A DNA stretch of 64,000 nucleotides from NCBI GenBank assembly GCA_948938605.1, contig CARAIG010000057.1:11340-75339 (forward strand), written 5' to 3'. The DNA is from an uncultured Eubacteriales bacterium (GTDB lineage Bacteria > Bacillota > Clostridia > Christensenellales > CAG-314). Positions 8,045-16,760 of the stretch are shown one piece after another. The stretch's first letter is position 1. Each line of letters starts with the position of its first letter. The notes below the pieces were generated by a model. That model searched no databases, was not told where the DNA came from, and was given only the letters and a program-made list of their open reading frames with translations. Made by a program: the position numbers and the translations under genes.

Positions 8045-9835
8045 ATGAAAATTACATCGCAGTTTTTAAGAGATAAATATTTGAATTTCTTTAAGGAAAG
8101 GGGACACGCAGTTATAAAATCGGCAAGTTTAATTCCCGAAAACGATCCGTCGGTATTGTTTACCACTGCAGGAATGCACCCGTTAATTCCTTACCTTTTG
8201 GGACAAAAACACCCCAACGGCACCCGTTTAACCGATGTGCAAAAGTGCGTGCGTACTGGTGACATCGAGGAAGTAGGGGACGACAGTCACTTGACCTTTT
8301 TCGAAATGTTAGGCAACTGGTCGTTGGGCGACTATTTCAACCACGAATCCATTAAGTGGAGTTACGAATTTTTAACAAGTCCCCAATATTTGGGACTTGA
8401 CGTTAACCGCTTGTCAGTAACGGTTTTTGCAGGCGACTCCGACGCCAAACGCGACGAAGACTCTGCTTCGGTTTGGGAACAATGCGGTATCCCTAAGGAA
8501 CGTATTTTTTACCTTCCCAAAAAGAACAACTGGTGGATAGCGGGTACAACCGGACCTTGCGGACCCGATACCGAAATATTTTGGGATACGGGCAAACCCA
8601 AATGCTCCGACCATTGCGACCCAAGTTGCGATTGCGGTAAATATTTGGAAATTTGGAATAACGTATTTATGCAGTTCAACCGTCAAGCGGACGGAACGTA
8701 TTTGCCTTTAAAACAAAAAAACGTCGATACGGGTATGGGGCTAGAACGTACGGTTTGCGTACTTAACGGTATGAAGTCCGTTTACGACATCGATTTATTC
8801 CAAGGCGCGCTTGCCAAAATTCAACAATTGTCGGGCAAACAGTATAGTCAAGACGAACAAACAACCAAGGCTATGCGTATCATCGCCGACCACGTGCGTA
8901 CTGCAACGTTTTTGTTGGGCGATCCCGTAGGCGTTGTTCCCAGTAACGTCGACCAAGGATATGTACTGCGCCGTCTTATCCGTAGGGCGGTACGCAAGGC
9001 CAACTCGTTGGATATGCCCAAGGGCAGCATAGCGGAAATTGCAAAGGTCTACATAGAAGTTTACAAGGACGCTTATCCCGAACTTACAGCAAATGCCGAC
9101 AAAATTATAGACGAACTCAATAAGGAAGAAGACAAGTTCAGCAAAACTCTTGTCGCGGGCGAAAAGGAATTTTTTAAGGTTATTTCCCACATTCAGGGCA
9201 AGGTTGTTCCGGGCGGTACGGCATTTAAACTTTACGATACATTCGGCTTTCCTGTCGAAATGACCGAGGAACTTGCCGCGGAAAACGGTTATACCGTAGA
9301 CGTTGAAGGTTTTAAACAAAAGTTTGCCGAGCACCAAGCCAAGTCTCACGCCGGCAGCGAACAACGCTTTAAAGGCGGTATGGCGGAAGGCGGCGGACAG
9401 GAAACGACATATCTGCACACAGCAACGCACTTGCTGCAAGCAGCATTGCGCAAAGTGCTTGGCGACGAAGTCAAGCAAAAGGGCAGTAACATCACTCCCG
9501 AACGCTTGCGTTTCGATTTCAGTTTCGGTCGTCCTATGACGGCGGACGAAATTGCTCAAACCGAAAGTTTGGTAAACCAAGCAATCCAACGCAAACTTGC
9601 AATCACGTGCGAGGAAATGCCGATTGAAGAAGCCCGCAAAACAGGGGCTATCGGCTTGTTCGGCGACAGGTACGGCGAAGTCGTCAAGGTGTATACAATG
9701 GGCGATTTCAGCAAGGAAATCTGCGGCGGTCCGCACGCAAACAATACGGGCGACTTGGGACGGTTTGTAATAACTAAGGAACAGTCGTCAAGTTCGGGCG
9801 TACGCCGTATCAAGGCGGAATTGCGCAAAGACTGA
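8045..9835 (+). CDS. alaS: Alanyl-tRNA synthetase, compact form
   Basis: The class II catalytic core is intact, with motif 2 (GDDSHLTFFEMLGNW), the GPCGPDTEIF loop and motif 3 (TGMGLER). The editing domain has the HxxxH (HTATH, about residue 458) and CxxxH (CGGPH, about residue 560) zinc-binding motifs that remove mischarged Ser or Gly. The protein is only 596 residues against about 870 in most bacteria. The beta-barrel region normally between the core and the editing HxxxH is nearly absent (a short RFKGGMAEGGG linker replaces it), and the chain ends right after the editing domain, so the coiled-coil and C-Ala domains are missing. A Cys cluster (CSDHCDPSCDC) is inserted near motif 3. Only a GAGG site 13 nt upstream was found. 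Confidence 0.95.
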   Translation: MKITSQFLRDKYLNFFKERGHAVIKSASLIPENDPSVLFTTAGMHPLIPYLLGQKHPNGTRLTDVQKCVRTGDIEEVGDDSHLTFFEMLGNWSLGDYFNHESIKWSYEFLTSPQYLGLDVNRLSVTVFAGDSDAKRDEDSASVWEQCGIPKERIFYLPKKNNWWIAGTTGPCGPDTEIFWDTGKPKCSDHCDPSCDCGKYLEIWNNVFMQFNRQADGTYLPLKQKNVDTGMGLERTVCVLNGMKSVYDIDLFQGALAKIQQLSGKQYSQDEQTTKAMRIIADHVRTATFLLGDPVGVVPSNVDQGYVLRRLIRRAVRKANSLDMPKGSIAEIAKVYIEVYKDAYPELTANADKIIDELNKEEDKFSKTLVAGEKEFFKVISHIQGKVVPGGTAFKLYDTFGFPVEMTEELAAENGYTVDVEGFKQKFAEHQAKSHAGSEQRFKGGMAEGGGQETTYLHTATHLLQAALRKVLGDEVKQKGSNITPERLRFDFSFGRPMTADEIAQTESLVNQAIQRKLAITCEEMPIEEARKTGAIGLFGDRYGEVVKVYTMGDFSKEICGGPHANNTGDLGRFVITKEQSSSSGVRRIKAELRKD

Positions 9836-9847
9836 TTAATCATTACT

Positions 9848-9892
9848 AAAAATGTTTGCTTGGGCATATGTTCAAGCAAACATTTTCTTTTT
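9848..9892 (+). terminator. Intrinsic terminator after alaS
   Basis: AAAATGTTTGCTTG pairs with CAAGCAAACATTTT around a short loop, followed by CTTTTTCT. It begins 12 nt after the alaS stop. Confidence 0.85.
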
Positions 9893-10017
9893 CTAAGCCC
9901 GTATAAACATCGCAATACTTTGTTGCCCTTGCGTTTTTGCTCAGTCACGTACGTCTAGTACGCTCCTGTCGCAAAATACGCGGTCGCCTCGTCTTGCTTG
10001 TTTCTACGGGCTTAGAA
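9891..10017. repeat. 127-bp element with 13-bp terminal inverted repeats
   Basis: TTCTAAGCCCGTA at 9891-9903 is the exact inverted complement of TACGGGCTTAGAA at 10005-10017. The interior holds a GTCACGTACG...TACGCTCCT motif that recurs at about 10054, 19067 and 19192. With no coding capacity it has the form of a miniature inverted-repeat element. Confidence 0.6.
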
Positions 10018-10030
10018 CGAATTATATATA

Positions 10031-10172
10031 AAAGCGTATCTGCGTAATTATTCGAGTCACGTATGTCCGTATACGCTCCTTTGCCACCGTCTTGTTTGCC
10101 TTGTCTTGCACGCTTTGGCTACGCAATCCACACTGTGGATAGGCGTTAAACGCGTCGCGCTATGGGCTTAGA
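10031..10172. repeat. Second GTCACGTA...TACGCTCC repeat copy
   Basis: This stretch repeats the interior of the preceding element (GTCACGTATG, TACGCTCCTTTG, CTTGTTTGCC, CTTGTCTTGC) and ends with a near copy of its terminal GGGCTTAGA. It lacks the perfect matching left terminus and looks like a degenerate copy. Confidence 0.5.
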
Positions 10173-10788
10173 GCAAGACAATTTAGAGTGTAAATGCGTA
10201 ATGCTTAATGCACAATATGCAATGTTGGCGACATTAATCGACACTAAGTGTTACAAATTAGAAATACGCTACGGAATTAGGTGGATGTCTGTCGTCCTTG
10301 TCCGAGAAACGTAGTTGCGAACGCATTTACACTTATGTATTCTTCCGTCTTTGCGAGGAGCGTCAGCGACGAAGCAATCCAGAATTTAATTTAAATTCAC
10401 CTTAATTACACATTACGCATTTCGCATTGTATAATATGTCATCCTAAGTGCAATATATTTAGTGCTGGGTGCAATATATTTAAGCCATTTTAAGTGTAAT
10501 CTATTTAATATCATATTGAGTGAAGAATAGCCCCCCCATTATGTCATCCTGAACGAAAATAAATGTCATCCTGAGCGAAGCCGCAGGCGCAGTCGAAGGA
10601 TCTAAGAACCGGCAGATAAATCGTACATACTGTATTCTTAGATGTTTCGCAACATTCGCCGTCCTTTGGCGAAACTTCGTTCGCAATGACATATAAAATG
10701 CGTCACCGCAATTATGCATTACGAATTCTGCATTCCGCATTAAATTGACATTGAGTCCAACATTAACCGCATTGTCAGTCTCTAAATC
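10173..10788. other. Gene-free interval made of repeat remnants
   Basis: No coding frame with a ribosome binding site was found. The interval contains a half copy of the 94-bp hairpin element (10346-10382, TTTGCGAGGAGCG...GAAGCAATCCAG), runs of ATTACGCATT-type sequence, a C7 tract at 10531-10537 and one copy of the CCTGAGCG repeat (separate entry). It separates alaS from the promoter of the Sel1-repeat gene. Confidence 0.6.
10564..10690. repeat. CCTGAGCG...GGATCTAAGAACC repeat, copy A
   Basis: The unit runs from TGTCATCCTGAGCGAAG through GTCGAAGGATCTAAGAACC, ATAAATCGTACATAC and TTCGCAACATTCGCCGTCC to GGCGAAAC. It is shared with 21390-21500 and, truncated by the window end, 63939-64000. ATCTAAGAA and TTCTTAGAT inside it can pair into a hairpin. 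Confidence 0.7.
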
Positions 10789-10817
10789 TTGACGAAATAA
10801 AGCAATATTGGTATAAT
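10789..10817 (+). promoter_or_regulatory. Sigma-A promoter of the Sel1-repeat gene
   Basis: TTGACG at 10789-10794 and a perfect TATAAT at 10812-10817 are spaced by 17 bp. The leader of about 110 nt contains a 13-bp palindrome (CGGACTTAGTCCG, 10885-10897) that may be an operator or RNA hairpin. Confidence 0.75.
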
Positions 10818-10933
10818 AATATATATCAAACTTAATTGATGTAACTTTATCTAATTATTATTTTGCATTAAATAACGTAACTTGCGGACTTAGTCCGTTT
10901 TACTATAATTAATCGATAGGAGTAATTAAAACT

Positions 10934-12460
10934 ATGGCTTTGTTAATATGTCCCGAATGCGGCAAAAAGGTAAGCGAATACGCTTCGGCTTGTCCCGAAT
11001 GCGGTTGTCCGATTAATATTATCAAATCCAAACAGATGCAGCAGCAACCCGCCGAAAAGCCGATCGAAAAGTTGAGCGATCTTGTACAAAATCCCGATGT
11101 TCGCGCCAATTCGGAAAATATTACCGAAAGCAAACTGCGCGACTGGTACAGTGCCGCCGATCAGTATCTCAGGCAAAAGCAATACGACGAAGCAATTCCG
11201 TATTTGCGTAAAGCGGCTGAATGCGGATACGCTCCTGCCGAACGCGATTTGGGGTGGTGTTACGAATACGGACACGGTGTGGAACTTGACTGCAAAAAAG
11301 CGTACAATTACTATATGAGCGCGGCAAACAAGGGCAATGCTATTGCCAAGTTTTATTTGTCTTGTATGTACGACGCAGGCAAATATGTTCAAAAGGATTA
11401 TTACGAGTCGTTCAAATGGCTGCTTTCCGCCGCCGAACAAGGTCACGCAAAGTCACAAAGTAATTTGGGCTTTTATTACGAAACTGGCAGGGGTGTCGTC
11501 CGCGATTATTCTATGGCGGTAAAATGGTATCAAAAGGCCGTCGAACAAGGACATCCTCGCGCGTTTTCTAATCTGGGTTACTGCTACGAAAAAGGTCTTG
11601 GCGTTACCCAAAACTACAACAAAGCGTTCGAGTATTACAATCAAGCCGCACAAAAAAACGACAGCTCAGGTATGTGTAATTTGGGTATTTGTTACGAAAA
11701 AGGTTACGGTACGTCAGTAAATATAAGTTTAGCGTTTCAATGGTATTTGAAAGGTGCTCAGGCGGGTAGCACACAGGCAATGAATAATCTCGGCTATTGT
11801 TATTCCGAAGGCGTAGGTACAATCAAGGATTTGAACCAAGCATATTACTGGTATCAAAAGGGCGCCGATAGTGGCAATAAAATGGCTCAGTACGGTGTGG
11901 CTCTTTGTTACGAAAGGGGCGAAGGTACTACTAAAAATTGCTACAATGCTTACGAATATGCACTTAAATCGGCAAATCAAGGTTACAAATTCGCTCAAAA
12001 TTTGGTAGGAAATTATTATTATTTCGGGACGGGCGTGGCAAGTGATTATGCGGAAGCGGCAAAGTGGTATAAATGTGCCTCCGACCAAGGCTATCCTGTT
12101 GCTCAGTACAATTTAGGCGTTTGTTATGAAAACGGTTACGGAGTTAACCAAGATTATACCGAAGCGTTTAGGTTGTATAGGTTGTCTGCTAGCCAAGACA
12201 ACGCCGAAGCTATGAATAATTTGGGCAGTTTGTATTATAACGGTAGGGGCGTAACGGAAAATAAAGATATTGCTTTTGACTATTATATGAAGTCTGCGCA
12301 AAAAGGTTATACAATGGCTTTAAGTAATGTTGGTTTGTGTTATGAATACGGTTGCGGCGTAATCTCAAACCGAAGCGAAGCAATCCGCTATTACCGTATG
12401 GCGGCGGAAAAAGGGCATCAACGGGCAATCGACGCTTTAAAACGTCTGGGAGTCAATTAA
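10934..12460 (+). CDS. Zinc-ribbon Sel1-repeat protein
   Basis: The 508-residue product begins with one zinc ribbon (CPECGKKVSEYASACPECG) and then carries about eleven Sel1-like repeats of 36 residues. Successive repeat cores are GWCYEYGHGV, GFYYETGRGV, GYCYEKGLGV, GICYEKGYGT, GYCYSEGVGT and so on, each followed by an AFxWYxKAAxxG helix. Sel1 repeats form a TPR-like superhelix that serves as a protein-binding scaffold. There is no signal peptide, so the protein is expected in the cytoplasm. The zinc ribbon at the front resembles those of the two genes at 5.6-7.8 kb. The binding partner is unknown. Confidence 0.88.
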   Translation: MALLICPECGKKVSEYASACPECGCPINIIKSKQMQQQPAEKPIEKLSDLVQNPDVRANSENITESKLRDWYSAADQYLRQKQYDEAIPYLRKAAECGYAPAERDLGWCYEYGHGVELDCKKAYNYYMSAANKGNAIAKFYLSCMYDAGKYVQKDYYESFKWLLSAAEQGHAKSQSNLGFYYETGRGVVRDYSMAVKWYQKAVEQGHPRAFSNLGYCYEKGLGVTQNYNKAFEYYNQAAQKNDSSGMCNLGICYEKGYGTSVNISLAFQWYLKGAQAGSTQAMNNLGYCYSEGVGTIKDLNQAYYWYQKGADSGNKMAQYGVALCYERGEGTTKNCYNAYEYALKSANQGYKFAQNLVGNYYYFGTGVASDYAEAAKWYKCASDQGYPVAQYNLGVCYENGYGVNQDYTEAFRLYRLSASQDNAEAMNNLGSLYYNGRGVTENKDIAFDYYMKSAQKGYTMALSNVGLCYEYGCGVISNRSEAIRYYRMAAEKGHQRAIDALKRLGVN

Positions 12461-12503
12461 ACAGTATACGTATTAAAAATTTTGTTCCGACGGAGGATCG
12501 GTT

Positions 12504-14162
12504 ATGAATAAAAAAATAGTATTGATTTTGTTGCTTGTATTGACATTGTCGTTAACGCTTGCTGCGTGCGGGCAGCATCAGCACGAATTTTCTGACGAAT
12601 GGACGTACGACAAGGATAATCACTGGCACAAAGCAATTTGCGGCGATACCGACGAAGTAAGCGGTACTGCTAAACACCATATGGTCGGAGTCCCCGGTGA
12701 CACTCGGCTTGAATGCGACGTTTGCGGTTATTTTGAAAACCCCGTAACTCCCACGCCCGATCCCGAACCGCACAAGCACACTTTTGCTTCGACGTTGTCG
12801 TCGGATGAAAACGGTCACTGGTACGAAGCTACTTGCGAACATACCGAAGCGGTCGAAGTAATTGCCCACAGCTACGTTGACGGAGTATGCAGCGCATGCG
12901 GATGGTGGAGCAGTGCAACCGAAGTACTAATTGCAAATATTTCCAAATCGGACATTTGGGATTATACCGTTAGTTTTAAAGATGTTAAATTGGATGTTGT
13001 AAATCTTCTTAGTGAAGGAATCGACCATCCTCAAATTACCGTCAGCGGCGAACTGTCTTTAAATATGCTGCCCGACGGACAGCTTGAAGGATGCGCGTGT
13101 GTCGAAGCGTCGGGGCAAACTTACAAGGCGGTTTTAAGCCAAGGTACGGTATACGTAATCGGCGAAGGCTTTTACGGACGTTACGGTTTAGACGAATTGC
13201 TTCAACAAAACGGAATAAACATTCAAGCATATATTGACGAACTCAACGCAAACACTCAGCAAATACGCCAATCGGTAACGGAACTCCGTCAAATCATTGA
13301 CGAATTTCCTGCCGACGGACAAATCGGCGAAATTTTAACTTCGTTGGTAAAATTGGACGAAACAAAATCGAATGCGGATATCAGCGTGTACTATATCGAT
13401 ACCGAACTTTTACGCACTCTTAACTCAATGCTTGCAACTACTACCGTTTCGGAATACGTAAACGGTTTACTCGCCGAACTTCAAGGAACGCCGTTAGGGG
13501 TACTTTTAGGGGACGATATTAACGGTTTGCCCAACAAGGTTTATTCGTTGCTCAAACGTACCATTTTGCAAACAATGACGGATTTGCGTCTGGAAAACTT
13601 TACCGTTGACGATTTAATCGACCAAATTAACGGTATTATAACTAATTATTATCCCGACAAAAATGTAAATACTATCGACGAATTGCTTGTGGCGTTAGGT
13701 ATAGATTTGGCGGAAATAGCAAAGCCGTTAGGCGTTAATCTTCAAGGCGTAACAGTAAAACAGCTGCTTGAAGTTTGCAGTATGATGAGCCCCGAATTTT
13801 TGTGGAATTCCTTCCAAAAGGACGAAACAGCAAAAATAAGCGCAGTCGAAATTAAGGATACCTTAACTGCGTTGGTTCAAGCTTATTGCGACAAAACGCT
13901 TTACGAAGTCGCACTTGAAAATAATGCCGAACTCACCGCCGAACAGTTATATGCGTACGTGGACGCCATTGCCGACTGGCTTGATAACAATACGTCAGCG
14001 GAGTTTTATGTCGACAATGAAGGACGTTTGCAACAAATTGCAGTAGCGGTGGAAGGTCAAACGGTCGCCTTAAAGTATAACGGCGAACTTAAACACAGCT
14101 ATTCCGATATAATCGAACAAGTAAACGGTTACTTTGATTCGCTCGAATCTTCTGTCGGTTAA
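12504..14162 (+). CDS. Lipoprotein with two His/Trp/Cys N-terminal motifs
   Basis: The N-terminus (MNKKIVLILLLVLTLSLTLAAC) is a lipoprotein signal peptide with lipobox LAAC. Two copies of a short motif follow, HEFSDEWTYDKDNHWHKAICG and HTFASTLSSDENGHWYEATCE, each closed by a CxxCG pair; a similar segment occurs in the transglutaminase lipoprotein at 25961. The remaining 400 residues are mostly helical, with no recognised catalytic motif. It starts 43 bp after the Sel1-repeat gene with a good GGAGG site and may be co-transcribed with it. It is an extracytoplasmic, lipid-anchored protein of unknown function. Confidence 0.78.
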   Translation: MNKKIVLILLLVLTLSLTLAACGQHQHEFSDEWTYDKDNHWHKAICGDTDEVSGTAKHHMVGVPGDTRLECDVCGYFENPVTPTPDPEPHKHTFASTLSSDENGHWYEATCEHTEAVEVIAHSYVDGVCSACGWWSSATEVLIANISKSDIWDYTVSFKDVKLDVVNLLSEGIDHPQITVSGELSLNMLPDGQLEGCACVEASGQTYKAVLSQGTVYVIGEGFYGRYGLDELLQQNGINIQAYIDELNANTQQIRQSVTELRQIIDEFPADGQIGEILTSLVKLDETKSNADISVYYIDTELLRTLNSMLATTTVSEYVNGLLAELQGTPLGVLLGDDINGLPNKVYSLLKRTILQTMTDLRLENFTVDDLIDQINGIITNYYPDKNVNTIDELLVALGIDLAEIAKPLGVNLQGVTVKQLLEVCSMMSPEFLWNSFQKDETAKISAVEIKDTLTALVQAYCDKTLYEVALENNAELTAEQLYAYVDAIADWLDNNTSAEFYVDNEGRLQQIAVAVEGQTVALKYNGELKHSYSDIIEQVNGYFDSLESSVG

Positions 14163-14351
14163 GTATAAATCGGCATAAAAACTTACAGCACTTTCGTCAT
14201 TAGTTTATTTTTATTGATTATGACGAACGGTTATCTGTAATAGGACGATAATAAAGGATTTTGCCCTTTACCGCCGTTCCCACATGGAAGTTTAATCGCA
14301 AAATATAAGTATAGCGCACTGTACCTTGAACGCAAGGCAGTGCGCTTATTA
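14163..14351 (+). terminator. Intergenic region ending in an intrinsic terminator
   Basis: The terminator is at 14313-14352: AGCGCACTG pairs with CAGTGCGCT around a 16-nt loop that itself contains CCTTG/CAAGG, followed by TATTATTT. Upstream lies a second small dyad (CGTCAT...ATGACG, about 14196-14226). No known riboswitch core was recognised. Confidence 0.7.
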
Positions 14352-14380
14352 TTTACTTTTTAAATTTTTTGTTGTATAAT
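14352..14380 (+). promoter_or_regulatory. Sigma-A promoter of the DUF5714-like gene
   Basis: TTTACT at 14352-14357 and a perfect TATAAT at 14375-14380 are 17 bp apart. Confidence 0.7.
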
Positions 14381-14420
14381 ATCTGAAAGATAAACAATAA
14401 TTTATGCAGGAGCAATGTTT

Positions 14421-14987
14421 ATGGCATATACATTGGAAGAAAAGTATTCGCTTATAAAAAGCGAAGTGTTAAAACATAGATCTCTCAATCCTATTGAAAT
14501 TGTCAAGACAATTATGCACAATGATTATGTCAACATACACGGTTCAGAACATCATTTTTTGGATGGTGCCGCTTTTATTGTTGCTTATAAAAATGCGGGC
14601 GGCAATATTGATTTGGTCTATGCGTTGGACGAACTTGCGAATAGGACAATAAAAATGCCCGGTGCTATGTGCGGACAATGGGGCATTTGCGGATCAACCG
14701 CATCTGTCGGTGCGGCTTTATCTATTATTCATAAAACGGGACCGCTCTCAAATGATGATTTTTATAAACAACATATGGAATATACTTCTTCTGTAATATC
14801 GGCAATGAGCAAAATCGGCGGACCGAGGTGTTGCAAAAGAAATGCCTTTTTATCTTTATCTTATGCAGTCAAATTTGTAAAAGAGAAATACAGTATCGAT
14901 ATGCAGATTGACGAGATTAAATGTGAATTTACAGGATTTAATCAACAGTGCTTAAAGCAAAAATGTCCTTATTATAAAAATAAATAA
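14421..14987 (+). CDS. Cys-rich DUF5714-like protein
   Basis: An AGGAG site at 14408-14412 is 8 nt from the ATG at 14421 but only 2 nt from an in-frame ATG at 14415, so the later start is preferred (188 residues). The product has a central glycine-rich MCGQWGICGSTASVGAA segment, a PRCCKR motif and a C-terminal CxxxxxxxCxxxxCPYY cluster. This arrangement resembles DUF5714 proteins, which are often encoded beside or fused to methyltransferase or radical SAM domains. The conserved cysteines suggest metal or cluster binding; the reaction is unknown. Codon use looks more AT-rich than in its neighbours. It has its own promoter and terminator. Confidence 0.6.
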   Translation: MAYTLEEKYSLIKSEVLKHRSLNPIEIVKTIMHNDYVNIHGSEHHFLDGAAFIVAYKNAGGNIDLVYALDELANRTIKMPGAMCGQWGICGSTASVGAALSIIHKTGPLSNDDFYKQHMEYTSSVISAMSKIGGPRCCKRNAFLSLSYAVKFVKEKYSIDMQIDEIKCEFTGFNQQCLKQKCPYYKNK

Positions 14988-15433
14988 ATAAATTACAGTT
15001 TATTTGAGCGATTACTCAATGTTGCGGGCAAGCAAAAGAGCGAAGAATTTGTCTTCGCTCTTTTAATATCTATGGGAATTGCTTCATTAAGTAAAGTCCT
15101 TTTGCGTTATAGTAAGCAATGTTCGCAGGGGACGTATCACTGTTACATTATAAAATTAAAAGTTTTTTAATGTTTTATACCGATACGCATTTTTCAACGC
15201 TGTTAAACGTACGGACAAGTTAACATTCTCGCTGTTTCGCAGTATGAAATATTTGCCTGATTTGCACGTCTTACTTTGTGTGTATAATCAATAATATGAC
15301 ATTGCTATTTCATCATTATTATACTGATTGTTAGTGAACAATATCTCAAAAGTTTGCTTTTTTGTTTCATAATGTTTCACATTTGCGAACAAAAAAAAGT
15401 AAATTTATTTTTTAAAAAAAGCCCGTTTCCCTC
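14988..15433. other. Gene-free interval before padR
   Basis: A clear intrinsic terminator lies at 15034-15066 (AAAAGAGCGAAGA / TCTTCGCTCTTTT). The rest is AT-rich, with TATAAT-like sequences (for example near 15281) but no paired -35, no ORF with a ribosome binding site and none of the dispersed repeats. A small RNA cannot be excluded. Confidence 0.6.
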
Positions 15434-15477
15434 TTTACAAAAAGCCGTTGTAGTGGTACTCTATATGGCAGACATAG
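15434..15477 (+). promoter_or_regulatory. Possible padR promoter and operator
   Basis: TTTACA at 15434-15439 with a weak TACTCT 17 bp downstream could form the promoter. CTATATGGCAGACATAG at 15461-15477 is an imperfect inverted repeat just before the ribosome binding site, a plausible PadR operator (PadR sites are typically ATGT/ACAT dyads). This is tentative. Confidence 0.3.
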
Positions 15478-15490
15478 TAACGGAGAACTA

Positions 15491-15817
15491 ATGATGAAAG
15501 TAATATCAAGCGACCTTCTTCGGGGTCATATCGACACGTTTGTACTGTCCGCTTTAATGACGGGTACAAAGTACGGAAACGAAATACGTAAGTATATAAC
15601 CAAAAAGACAAACAACTTGTACGTTCCCAACGAACAAAGCCTGTATTCGGCATATCACCGTTTGGAAGATATGGAATGTATCAAGGGGACTTGGGGCGAA
15701 AACGTCGGCGCAACGCGCAAATATTACACAATCACGCAAAAAGGGCGCGATTTGTACGAAGTAAACAAGCGCGAGTGGGAAAACGCCAAAATACTTATCG
15801 ATTTGTTAATAAAGTAG
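15491..15817 (+). CDS. PadR family transcriptional regulator
   Basis: The 108-residue product is one PadR winged helix: an N-terminal helix (GHIDTFVLSALMTGTKYGNEI), a recognition-helix region (QSLYSAYHRLEDMECIKG) and the wing (TRKYYTITQKGRDLYE). The ligand is unknown. PadR proteins usually repress their own operon or a neighbouring transporter gene. Here the following gene is prmA, 13 bp downstream, so the regulator may sit at the head of the prmA-mtaB operon. A second in-frame ATG at 15494 is equally possible as start. Confidence 0.88.
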   Translation: MMKVISSDLLRGHIDTFVLSALMTGTKYGNEIRKYITKKTNNLYVPNEQSLYSAYHRLEDMECIKGTWGENVGATRKYYTITQKGRDLYEVNKREWENAKILIDLLIK

Positions 15818-15830
15818 GAAAATTAATATT

Positions 15831-16733
15831 ATGCGTTATTCGGAAATTGCCGTTTATACCGCTTCTTCATCAAGCGACTTAGTCGCTTTCTTTTTGCAGG
15901 AAGTGTGCTTAGACGGCATTAGCATTTATGATAAAAACGATTTATACAATAATTCCAGTTGGGACTACAAGGACGACGTCGCCGACAAGCCCTATGACGA
16001 AAACGAAGTAATAGTTAAAGGGTACTGCAATTTGGAAGACACCGACCAAGCGTTAAAGTACCTGCGCGAAAGTTTTGCGGGTTTAACCGATGCGGGCAGT
16101 TTAAAAATAGTAGTCGGCACTGTCGAAGGGGATGCGTGGGTCGCCAAATTCAAGGAAACGTTCAAACCTATCGAAACGGACAAATTAGTCATCTGTCCCG
16201 AATGGGAAAGCGTAACTACGGACAAATTAACACTTTTGCTGGACACAGGCGTCGCATTCGGCACAGGTCAGCACGAAACAACAAGTATGTGTTTGCAGTT
16301 CGCCGAACAACTCAACCTTGTAAACAAACGCGTTTTGGACGTGGGGTGCGGCAGCGGAATATTGGGTTTGTCCGCCATTCTTTTGGGCGCCGACTTTGCC
16401 GAACTTGTCGATATCGACAAGCAAGCGACCGATATTGCTGCACACAATTCGCAAATAAACGGGCTGCTTAATAAATGCGCTATTAAAACGGGCCACCTAA
16501 CCGAACAAACATCGGGCAAATTCGATGTCGTATTTGCCAATCTCACCGCCGACATTTTGGCAATGCTTCACGACGATATATCCGCAGTCATACACAAGAA
16601 TACCGTTGTTGTACTGTCGGGCATATTAGATATAAAGTTGCAGTATGTGGCGGATATGTATTCCGACTTGTTCGAAATAGTCCAAACAAAGTCAATGGGC
16701 GAATGGCGTGCATTACTGCTTAAAGTAAAATAA
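15831..16733 (+). CDS. prmA: Ribosomal protein L11 methyltransferase
   Basis: The 300-residue protein has the PrmA N-terminal substrate-recruiting domain and a class I SAM-methyltransferase fold, with LLDTGVAFGTGQHETT before motif I (VLDVGCGSGILGLSA) and NLTAD as the catalytic-region signature. PrmA trimethylates ribosomal protein L11 using S-adenosylmethionine. It stands between padR (13 bp) and mtaB (27 bp), consistent with one transcript. In Bacillus-type clusters an rsmE (16S rRNA methyltransferase) gene lies between prmA and mtaB; it is absent here. Confidence 0.95.
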   Translation: MRYSEIAVYTASSSSDLVAFFLQEVCLDGISIYDKNDLYNNSSWDYKDDVADKPYDENEVIVKGYCNLEDTDQALKYLRESFAGLTDAGSLKIVVGTVEGDAWVAKFKETFKPIETDKLVICPEWESVTTDKLTLLLDTGVAFGTGQHETTSMCLQFAEQLNLVNKRVLDVGCGSGILGLSAILLGADFAELVDIDKQATDIAAHNSQINGLLNKCAIKTGHLTEQTSGKFDVVFANLTADILAMLHDDISAVIHKNTVVVLSGILDIKLQYVADMYSDLFEIVQTKSMGEWRALLLKVK

Positions 16734-16760
16734 TTTACAAAGGAAAATTACGGTAAAACA

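Noticed and set aside
8795..9736. Long minus-strand frame (313 codons) inside alaS
   Set aside because: It is the shadow of a conserved synthetase, has no ribosome binding site, and its translation is Phe/Cys/Arg-rich without recognisable domains.
10531..10537. C7 tract as a second phase-variable switch
   Set aside because: It lies in repeat remnants about 250 bp before the nearest promoter and is not within a promoter spacer or coding frame.
14196..14352. Riboswitch before the DUF5714-like gene
   Set aside because: The dyads end in a terminator that lies upstream of the gene's own promoter, so they belong to the preceding transcript; no known aptamer core was seen.
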